Shown here piece after piece: positions 57,900-64,000 of a stretch of 64,000 bases of DNA (position 1 is its first letter; every line of letters starts with the position of its first letter). Made by a program: the position numbers and the translations under genes. This DNA is from Herbaspirillum sp. GW103 (lineage in GTDB: Bacteria; Pseudomonadota; Gammaproteobacteria; Burkholderiales; Burkholderiaceae_D). Below the pieces are notes generated by a model. That model had not been told where the DNA came from. It saw nothing but the letters and a program-made list of their open reading frames with translations, and did not search any database. The stretch lies in assembly GCF_000261365.1 (NCBI RefSeq), contig NZ_AJVC01000004.1:558001-622000 (forward strand), written 5' to 3'.

Positions 57900-58970
57900 T
57901 CACTCAGGCGCATCCCCCTGCCAGGCACGCTCCAGCAAGGTCCGCAGCGCCGCGCGCTCCAGCGGACGCGGATTGGCATAGGCATTCTGCAAGGCGATGT
58001 CGGTGCAGCGATCCAGCGCCTCATAGGGCATACCCAGCTCGCGCAAGGACAACGGCGCCCGCAGCTTGCGCGCCAGCGCATGCAGCCCCTGCGCGGCATC
58101 GTCGGTGCCCAGTGCCCGTGCGATGCGCTGCATGGCCTGCGGTGCGGCCGGTGCATTGTAGGCCAGCGCATGCGGCAGGATCACGGTATGCGTCTGCGCA
58201 TGCGGCAGGTTGTAACTGCCTCCCAGGGTGTGGCACAGCTTGTGATGCAGCGACATGCCCACATTGCCCAGCACCGTGCCGCACAGCCAGGCACCATACA
58301 GGCATTGACTGCGTGCCGCGAGATCATCACTGCGCACCAGCAGCTGCGGCAAACCCTCGGCCAGTGCGCGCAAGCCCTCTTCGGCCAGCAGCGACATGAT
58401 GGGGTTGGCGTCCGGCGCATACAGGCCCTCGGCCGCATGTGCCATGGCGTTGATGCCACTGGTCACCGACAGCGGCAGCGGCAGGCCAAGACTCAATTCG
58501 GGATCATAGATGACCGTGCGCGGCAACACGCGCGCGGCGCGGCCGGTCTTCTTGAGACCCGCTTCGGTGATGCCGTAAATGGGCGTCATCTCGCTACCGG
58601 CATAGGTGGTCGGGATGGCCAGGATGGGCAGCTCGGATTCCAGTGCAATGGCTTTGCCCAATCCCATGGTGGACCCGCCCCCAATGGCGATGGCACAGTC
58701 CGCGCCCAGCGCCTGGGCCACCGACCGCGCGTGTCGTGCCGTCTCGATAGGCACGTGCATGACGGCCTGGTCGAATACCCCGGCGCAACGATCGCCAATC
58801 AGGGACGCCACGCGCTCGGCCTCGGCACGCTGGCCGGGCGTACACAGTACCAGGGCACGATGCGCGCCCAGAAGCTCGGTTTCTCGAACCAGATGTTGCA
58901 GGCTGCCGGCACCGAAGATGACACGGGCAGCAGCGCTGCTATAAGTGAAACTGGGCGCGGACAGGGACAT
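57900..58970 (-). CDS. Maleylacetate reductase
   Basis: 356 residues from the ATG at 58970; the frame upstream runs into the dioxygenase gene. Iron-alcohol-dehydrogenase family with GGGSTMGLGKAIALE (NAD-binding), PTTYAGSEMTPIYGI, and the metal-region HHKLCHTLGGSYNLPHAQTH. Reduces maleylacetate to 3-oxoadipate. It follows the hydroxyquinol dioxygenase by 7 bases, so the two act one after the other. The family includes several related enzymes, but the gene pair makes this reading strong. Confidence 0.93.
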   Translation of the reverse strand: MSLSAPSFTYSSAAARVIFGAGSLQHLVRETELLGAHRALVLCTPGQRAEAERVASLIGDRCAGVFDQAVMHVPIETARHARSVAQALGADCAIAIGGGSTMGLGKAIALESELPILAIPTTYAGSEMTPIYGITEAGLKKTGRAARVLPRTVIYDPELSLGLPLPLSVTSGINAMAHAAEGLYAPDANPIMSLLAEEGLRALAEGLPQLLVRSDDLAARSQCLYGAWLCGTVLGNVGMSLHHKLCHTLGGSYNLPHAQTHTVILPHALAYNAPAAPQAMQRIARALGTDDAAQGLHALARKLRAPLSLRELGMPYEALDRCTDIALQNAYANPRPLERAALRTLLERAWQGDAPE

Positions 58971-58977
58971 GGCGGAC

Positions 58978-59844
58978 TCAGGTGCGCTGGGGATTGAGGA
59001 TGAAATCATAGTCCAGCGTGTAAAAGGGCTGGTCACACACCGTGCCATCGGGCGCGGTACCGGCCTCGTGGCGCGGCCAGTCGGCAATGAGGGTGGAGCG
59101 TACACCGAAGACGGCATCGGATTGCAGGTATTCATCGCCACGACGGAAGACGTGGGTAATCAGCGTCTCATAGCCCTCGGCCTGGATGCGGAAATGCAGG
59201 TGCGCCGGTCGCCACGGATGACGGCCCAGGGTCTCCAGCATCTTGCCCACCGGGCCGTCGTGCGGGATCGGATACGAATTGGCGAGGATGCTGCGGAAGT
59301 GGTAACGCCCGGCCGCATCGGTATGAAGCGTACCGCGCGCCTGCAACTGCGCCAGGTCCGGATACTGCACGTCATAGAAACCATCCTCATCGGCTTGCCA
59401 GACTTCCATCCTGGCGTTGGCAACGGCTTGGCCATCCAGACCGCGTACGCTGCCGCTGACGAAGCAGGGCTGCCCCTTGGCCCCGTTGGAAATATCCGCC
59501 CCCAGCGGATAAACCGGGGAGTCCTCCACGTGGAAAGGACCGAACACGGTCGCCTCGGTGCAGCCGGCCGGCTTGTGGTGCTGCTGTGCCATCACCAGCG
59601 TGGACAGCCCGAGCGTGTCGGAGAGCAGAATGAATTCCTGGCGCTTGTCCGAACACAGTTGCCCGGTCTCGGTGAGGAAACGGATGCCCGCAAACCACTC
59701 CTCCTCGGTCAGCCTGACTTCGCGCGCAAAGGCATGCAGATGCTGCACCAGGCTGGTCACGATCTGCCGCAGGCGTTCATCGGCCATGCCGGCATGGCGC
59801 GCCAGGACGGCCTGGGTGATGGTGTCTTCGTTGAGATTGAGCAT
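58978..59844 (-). CDS. Hydroxyquinol 1,2-dioxygenase (intradiol)
   Basis: 288 residues from the ATG at 59844, which has GAGGAG upstream. N-terminal helical dimer domain (about 1-95) then a beta-sandwich with iron ligands: tyrosines in GFYDVQYPD and GRYHFRS, and the two histidines in RPAHLHFRIQ. It opens the ring of hydroxyquinol (1,2,4-trihydroxybenzene) to maleylacetate. The next gene reduces maleylacetate. Which aromatic compound feeds in (resorcinol, salicylate, nitro- or chlorophenols) cannot be told. Catechol 1,2-dioxygenase is an alternative but is not paired with this reductase. Confidence 0.93.
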   Translation of the reverse strand: MLNLNEDTITQAVLARHAGMADERLRQIVTSLVQHLHAFAREVRLTEEEWFAGIRFLTETGQLCSDKRQEFILLSDTLGLSTLVMAQQHHKPAGCTEATVFGPFHVEDSPVYPLGADISNGAKGQPCFVSGSVRGLDGQAVANARMEVWQADEDGFYDVQYPDLAQLQARGTLHTDAAGRYHFRSILANSYPIPHDGPVGKMLETLGRHPWRPAHLHFRIQAEGYETLITHVFRRGDEYLQSDAVFGVRSTLIADWPRHEAGTAPDGTVCDQPFYTLDYDFILNPQRT

Positions 59845-59930
59845 GGTCTCCTCGGCGATGGGGAAAATGGTTTTGATTTTTTCGCTGAGCGGTAATATAG
59901 GTCTTATTTTTCTGCAGATATATGACGAAT

Positions 59931-59949
59931 GTGGAAAACTGTTTTCCAC
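59931..59949. promoter_or_regulatory. Palindrome in the divergent LysR/dioxygenase promoter
   Basis: GTGGAAAAC, T, GTTTTCCAC: perfect nine-base arms, 35 bases before the LysR start and 87 before the dioxygenase start. A strong dyad in the divergent promoter next to a LysR gene is the usual place for self-regulation. Confidence 0.5.
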
Positions 59950-59983
59950 TTCGGACTGCCCACCTCGCCAGGAAAGCCGCCCC

Positions 59984-60901
59984 ATGGACCGCTGGAATCA
60001 ATTCGAACTCTTCGTGCAGGTAGCCGAGCTGGGCAGTCTCTCGCGCGCGGCCGAAGCGCTGGGCATGTCCAATGCCGCCGCCAGCCGCAGCCTGGCGGCG
60101 CTGGAAGAACGCCTGGGCGCACGTCTGGTGGAACGCAGTACGCGCCGCCTGGGCCTGAGCCAGGCCGGCGAGAGCTTCTACCGCCAATGCAAGGCGGCAC
60201 TCACGCAGATGAAGGAAGCCGAAGCCCTGGTCAACGCCAACAGCGTCGCACCGGGCGGACTGCTGCGGGTGACCTCCTCGCTGTCCTTCTGCATGAAGCA
60301 CATCAGCCCGCTGCTGCCACGCTTTCATCGGCTCTATCCGGACATCACCCTCGACGTGGTCTCGGCCAACCGCTACGTCGACCTGCTCGACAGCGGCATC
60401 GACGTGGCCATCCGTACCCGCGAGTTCGAGCCGGATTCCAACATCGCCGTGCGCCGCCTGGCGGCCACCCGCCGCATCCTGGCCGCCTCCCCCGGCTACC
60501 TGGCCGCGCGCGGCGTACCACGGTCGCTCGAAGAGCTGGCCGCGCATGACCTGCTGGTGTACAGCCACGCCAACCACCCCAACCAGCTGCGCTTCACCCA
60601 TCGCGACGGCCATGAACGGCAGCTGGACATCAGCGCCCTGATGCAATCCAACGACGGCCAGATCATCCGCGCCGCCGCGCTGGAGGGACTGGGCATCCTG
60701 ATCCAGCCCAACTACATCATCTATGACGACGTCGTCGCAGGCCGCCTGGTCCCGGTGCTGGACGAATGGGACTTGCCTCGCCTGACCATCAACATCGCCT
60801 ACCAGGGCCGCAAGCACCTGCCGGCCAGGGTGCGCGTGTTCGTCGACTTCCTCCTGCAGCACTTCGCGGAAATGGACTATGAGCGCAAATGGACGCGCTG
60901 A
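59984..60901 (+). CDS. LysR-family transcriptional regulator
   Basis: 305 residues from the ATG at 59984; AGGAAAG lies upstream. The N-terminal winged helix-turn-helix is VAELGSLSRAAEALGMSNAAASRSLAALEERLGARL (two parts of it visible as AAEALGMSN and SRSLAALEERLG), then an inducer-binding domain with LLPRFHRLYPDITLDVV and GIDVAIRTREFEPDS. It diverges from the hydroxyquinol operon and is likely its activator, with an aromatic intermediate as inducer. Confidence 0.92.
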   Translation: MDRWNQFELFVQVAELGSLSRAAEALGMSNAAASRSLAALEERLGARLVERSTRRLGLSQAGESFYRQCKAALTQMKEAEALVNANSVAPGGLLRVTSSLSFCMKHISPLLPRFHRLYPDITLDVVSANRYVDLLDSGIDVAIRTREFEPDSNIAVRRLAATRRILAASPGYLAARGVPRSLEELAAHDLLVYSHANHPNQLRFTHRDGHERQLDISALMQSNDGQIIRAAALEGLGILIQPNYIIYDDVVAGRLVPVLDEWDLPRLTINIAYQGRKHLPARVRVFVDFLLQHFAEMDYERKWTR

Positions 60902-60913
60902 GCAACGTGTCAA

Positions 60914-60946
60914 TACCGATTGGTAAATATTAAATACCAATTGGTA
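60914..60946. promoter_or_regulatory. Two TACCnATTGGTA dyads upstream of the photolyase-type operon
   Basis: TACCGATTGGTA at 60914-60925 and TACCAATTGGTA at 60935-60946, the second a perfect palindrome, have centres 21 bases apart, so they face the same side of the helix. A TATACT at 60957-60962 just downstream is a candidate -10, which puts the dyads over the -35 region. They probably bind a dimeric repressor or activator (MerR, TetR and MarR types are candidates). Confidence 0.6.
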
Positions 60947-61002
60947 GCTTTTATCTTATACTGGTAATCCCCTGGTCACCCAAAGTGTTGAGGAGACTCC
61001 CG

Positions 61003-61596
61003 ATGCCCGACGCTACCGTTGCCCCCCTCGAACTGCCGCGCCAAGCGCACCGACAGCGCCTGCAACTGTTCTGCTGCATGCTGCTGCTGGCGCTGGCGGC
61101 CCTGTGCCCGGGCCGCGCTGCCCATGCCAGCGAGCCCTGGCGCGAAGCCCTGCCCGCCCGGGTTGAGCGGCTCGGCAGCGGCACCATGACCTGGCTGGGT
61201 TTCCGCATCTATCATGCCACCCTGTGGGCAGCACAAAAGCCGCTGGATGAAAACCAGCCCTTTGCCCTGCAGCTGGATTACCAGGTCAAGATCAGCCGCG
61301 ACAAGCTGGCTTCCACCTCCATCGATGAAATCAAACGCATGAGTCCGGCCCCCATCGCCGGCCCGACCCTGGCGCGCTGGAAGAGCGAGCTGGAGAGCGC
61401 CTTCGTGGACGTGGCCGATGGCGATGAACTGGTCGGCGTCTATCTGCCCCGGCGCGGCATGCGCCTGTATGACCGCAACCGGATGCTGGCCGAGATCGCC
61501 GATCCGGAACTGGCGCGCTCCTTCTTCAACATCTGGCTGGGCCAGCCCAGCCGTGACGACAAGCTGCGTCGCCGCCTGCTCGGGGAGATACCTTGA
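61003..61596 (+). CDS. Chalcone-isomerase-like periplasmic protein
   Basis: 197 residues from the ATG at 61003, which has AGGAG at 7 bases. A signal peptide (about 1-40, ending PGRAAHA) is followed by the chalcone isomerase-like fold: GTMTWLGFRIYHATLWA, FALQLDYQVKISRDKL and LARSFFNIWLG. Bacterial members have no proven enzyme activity; they may bind fatty acids or lipids in the periplasm. It is the first gene of an operon with an MFS transporter and a photolyase-related protein. Confidence 0.85.
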   Translation: MPDATVAPLELPRQAHRQRLQLFCCMLLLALAALCPGRAAHASEPWREALPARVERLGSGTMTWLGFRIYHATLWAAQKPLDENQPFALQLDYQVKISRDKLASTSIDEIKRMSPAPIAGPTLARWKSELESAFVDVADGDELVGVYLPRRGMRLYDRNRMLAEIADPELARSFFNIWLGQPSRDDKLRRRLLGEIP

Positions 61597-62846
61597 GCGC
61601 AGTGATGGAGCCCTCCTGCGCGCCGCGCTCGCGGGCCGGCAATGCCGCCTATGGCATGCTGGGCGCACCGCTGGCCATGGCGGCGCTGCCACTGTTCGTG
61701 CAGATCCCGGCCTACTACGCCAGCCACGTCGGCGTGGCGCTGGCGCCGCTGGGTTGGGTGCTGTTTGCGGCGCGCCTGCTGGACATGCTGCAAGATCCCC
61801 TTTTCGGTCACTTGCTGGACCGCTCGGCGCAACGGCAGAAGCGCTGGATGGCCGCCGCAGGCGTGGTGCTGACATTTGCCTTCATATGCCTCTGGAAGCC
61901 CCCCGCCACGCCCCAGGCCGCCATGGTGTGGCTGGTCGGCATGCTGGTGCTGGCCTACGGCGCCCACAGCATGTTGAGCATCGCCTATCTGTCCTGGGGC
62001 TCGCGCCTGCCGGAACAGGGCATGCGCGCCGTCGCCTGGCGTGAAGGTGCGGGCCTGGCCGGGGTGATCGTCGCCAGCGTGATACCGGTCGGCATCCTGG
62101 CCGCAGACCCGGCATTGATCGACCAGCGCATCACCTGGTATTGCCTGTTCTTCACTGCCGTACTGGGCGGTGCGCTGTTGCTGCTGCTGCGCCAGCCGGC
62201 GCCAGCGATGACGGCGCAGGGCCAGCGCTGGGCGGTGTCGCTGCGCGGGCTGTGGGCCAACCGGGCGTTTCGCGCGCTATTGCCGCCCTACCTGCTCAAT
62301 GCCCTGTCGGCTGCCGTTCCGGCGACACTGGCGCTGTTCTTCATCGAGGATCAATTGCAGGAGCGCGCACTGGCCGGCGTCTTCCTGGCGACCTATTTCG
62401 GCGCAGCCGCGCTGGGGCTGCCACTCTGGAGCGCCCTGGCACGCCGCATCGGACCGATCGCCTGCTGGCGCCAGGCCATGCTGCTGTCCATCGTCGGCTT
62501 CGTCGCTGCGGTTCTGCTGGGGCCGGGCGAGCGCTGGGCGTTTCTCGCCGTATGCCTGGCCACCGGCGCGGCACTCGGTGCGGACCTGCTGCTGCCACCG
62601 GTCCTGCTGGCGCGCGTGGTCACCCAGCCTGGATCGGTGGGCAGCGCCTTCGGCATCCTCACCATGCTGGGCAAGCTGGCCCTGGCACTGGCGGGCATCG
62701 CCCTGCCGCTGTTGTCGGCGCTCGGTTACCACCCGGGCCAGGGACCCAGCAGCAGCCTGCCGCTGGTCTATGCGGCGCTGCCCTGCGTGCTGAAACTGGC
62801 GGCTTTTCTGGTGCTGGGGCGCTATGGTCGCCAGCATCCCGCATGA
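61593..62846 (+). CDS. MFS transporter (sugar/cation symporter-like)
   Basis: 417 residues with about 12 membrane helices. The first cytoplasmic loop reads ARLLDMLQDPLFGHLLDR, the RxxD motif with the aspartate of the MFS_2 (GPH) group. Start is the TTG at 61593, which overlaps the previous stop (TTGA) and has GGGGAG six bases upstream; the ATG at 61605 is too far from it. In related bacteria this gene sits in photo-oxidative stress clusters; its substrate is not known. Confidence 0.85.
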   Translation: MSAVMEPSCAPRSRAGNAAYGMLGAPLAMAALPLFVQIPAYYASHVGVALAPLGWVLFAARLLDMLQDPLFGHLLDRSAQRQKRWMAAAGVVLTFAFICLWKPPATPQAAMVWLVGMLVLAYGAHSMLSIAYLSWGSRLPEQGMRAVAWREGAGLAGVIVASVIPVGILAADPALIDQRITWYCLFFTAVLGGALLLLLRQPAPAMTAQGQRWAVSLRGLWANRAFRALLPPYLLNALSAAVPATLALFFIEDQLQERALAGVFLATYFGAAALGLPLWSALARRIGPIACWRQAMLLSIVGFVAAVLLGPGERWAFLAVCLATGAALGADLLLPPVLLARVVTQPGSVGSAFGILTMLGKLALALAGIALPLLSALGYHPGQGPSSSLPLVYAALPCVLKLAAFLVLGRYGRQHPA

Positions 62847-62876
62847 TCGGTCTTCCGCTCTACCGTTTTACCCACC

Positions 62877-64000
62877 ATGACTAAAAATTCCAACGCGCCA
62901 TCGCACCCGGCATCCACCCTGCGCCTGCTCCTGGGCGACCAGTTGAATCCACAGCACTCCTGGTTCGACCAGGTCGATCCCGAGGTGGTCTACGTGCTCA
63001 TGGAAGTGCGCTCCGAGACCGACTACGTGCTGCACCACGCGCAAAAGATCCTGGCCATCTTCGCCGCCATGCGGGCCTTCGGTGAGCAGTTGCGCCAGGC
63101 CGGTCATCGGGTGCGCTACATCCGGCTGGACGATCCCTGCAACCGGCAGTCGCTGGTCGATAACCTCGATGCCCTGGCGGTCCACTACCAGGCCCGTCAG
63201 GTGCAATGGCAGGCACCGGATGAATGGCGGGTCGACCAGACGCTGCAGCAGTGGGGTCAGGCCTGGGCGAGCACGCATCAGGGCGAGATTGCCGTGTGCG
63301 ACAGCGAGCATTTTCTCACCGCGCGCCACGAACTGCCGCGCCTTTTCGCCGGCCGCAAGCAGTGGTTGATGGAGCATTTCTACCGACAGATGCGACGGCG
63401 CTTCGAGCTCTTGCTCGATGGCGATGGCAAGCCCGCAGGCGGCCAATGGAATTTCGACCACGACAACCGCAAGCGCTGGCCCGGCGACCCGCCCGAACCC
63501 GCGGACTGGCGTCGGCCGCACGATCACGCTGCGCTGTGGGACATGCTGCAGGCCCAGGGTGTGCGCAGTTTCGGCAACGCCCAGGCCACGCAACTGCGCT
63601 GGCCGCTGGACCGCACCGAAGCCCTGCAACATCTGGATCACTTCATCAGCACCGTGCTGCCGCATTTCGGCGACTACGAAGACGCCATGAGCAGCCAGGC
63701 GCAGCGGCTGTTCCATTCGCTGCTCTCGTTCGCCCTCAACGTCAAGATGCTGCATCCCCTGGAAGTGGTGCGCCGCGCCGAAGAAGCCTATCGCGAAGGA
63801 CGGGCGCCGCTGGCGGCAGTGGAAGGATTCATTCGCCAGATCATCGGCTGGCGTGAATATGTACGCGGCATCTACTGGTCGCAGATGCCCGGCTATGACC
63901 AGCGCAACGCCCTGGGCCATCGCCTGCCCCTGCCGGCCTGGTTCTGGAGCGGACAGACGCGCATGAACTGCCTGCGCCACGCCATCGGCCAGTCGCTGGA
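62877..64000 (+). CDS. Deoxyribodipyrimidine photolyase-related protein (PhrB/FeS-BCP type), 3' end outside window
   Basis: At least 374 residues; the frame stays open to the end of the window. It begins TLRLLLGDQLNPQHSWFDQV, the recognised start of the family, followed by KQWLMEHFYRQMRRRF, and GWREYVRGIYWSQMPGY. Related proteins such as Agrobacterium PhrB bind FAD, a ribolumazine antenna and a 4Fe-4S cluster and repair (6-4) photoproducts. One cysteine (in MNCLRHAIGQ near the edge) may be the first of the cluster ligands; the other three would be beyond the window. Starts 30 bases after the MFS gene. The ATG has no strong Shine-Dalgarno sequence. Confidence 0.9.
   Translation, partial: MTKNSNAPSHPASTLRLLLGDQLNPQHSWFDQVDPEVVYVLMEVRSETDYVLHHAQKILAIFAAMRAFGEQLRQAGHRVRYIRLDDPCNRQSLVDNLDALAVHYQARQVQWQAPDEWRVDQTLQQWGQAWASTHQGEIAVCDSEHFLTARHELPRLFAGRKQWLMEHFYRQMRRRFELLLDGDGKPAGGQWNFDHDNRKRWPGDPPEPADWRRPHDHAALWDMLQAQGVRSFGNAQATQLRWPLDRTEALQHLDHFISTVLPHFGDYEDAMSSQAQRLFHSLLSFALNVKMLHPLEVVRRAEEAYREGRAPLAAVEGFIRQIIGWREYVRGIYWSQMPGYDQRNALGHRLPLPAWFWSGQTRMNCLRHAIGQSL

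Overview
The window is GC-rich, densely coded DNA from a beta-proteobacterium, most likely Oxalobacteraceae close to Herbaspirillum. The main reasons are the gene order gyrA-serC-pheA-tyrA-aroA-cmk-rpsA-ihfB-lapA-lapB, the dnaX-ybaB-recR group, ubiG-gph, and a one-piece tmRNA encoding the tag ANDESYALAA. The genus is an inference; no search was run. All assignments come from reading the translated sequence.

Layout. 1-1.9 kb: edge of a chaperone-usher fimbrial locus (truncated major pilin on the minus strand, tip-adhesin-like gene on the plus strand). 2-8 kb: DUF4105 membrane protein, sirtuin, a DUF3311/sodium-solute symporter pair, and a methyl-accepting chemotaxis protein. 8-12.4 kb: a four-gene unit of family III CoA-transferase plus a complete ABC importer. 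12.7-18 kb: recR, a YciI-like gene, ybaB, dnaX, a GAF-GGDEF protein and a ComEA-like protein. 18-32.7 kb: a long minus-strand run of housekeeping genes for LPS (hldA, ugd, lapB, lapA), translation and nucleoid (rpsA, ihfB), cmk, aromatic amino acids (aroA, tyrA, pheA), serC and gyrA. 33.4-39.3 kb, plus strand: an OmpA-like lipid-free outer membrane protein, ubiG, gph and a large DUF748/AsmA-like protein, then the tmRNA gene (39472-39852).

40.4-56.8 kb is the centrepiece: a complete aryl polyene (APE) type gene cluster of 19 genes on the plus strand, most joined by 4-14 base overlaps. It holds a ketosynthase with its chain-length factor, a second ketosynthase, ketoreductase, two dehydratases (one fused to an aromatic acyl ligase), two acyl carrier proteins, two acyltransferases of different type, a glycosyltransferase, a MIO ammonia-lyase with an unusual selectivity motif, a thioesterase, a LolA-like carrier, an MMPL exporter, a lipoprotein, a 32-residue secreted-type peptide and a phosphopantetheinyl transferase. 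No methyltransferase and no regulator gene are present. The parts are what is needed to make an aryl-capped polyene on a carrier protein, attach it to a lipid and export it to the outer membrane.

56.9-64 kb: a lipoprotein, a 100-base imperfect palindrome, a divergent hydroxyquinol module (dioxygenase and maleylacetate reductase against a LysR regulator), and the start of a probable photo-oxidative stress operon (chalcone-isomerase-like protein, MFS transporter, photolyase-related protein cut by the window end) preceded by two copies of a TACCnATTGGTA dyad. APE pigments and the photolyase-type operon both point to protection from light or oxidative damage, but a functional link between them is only inferred.
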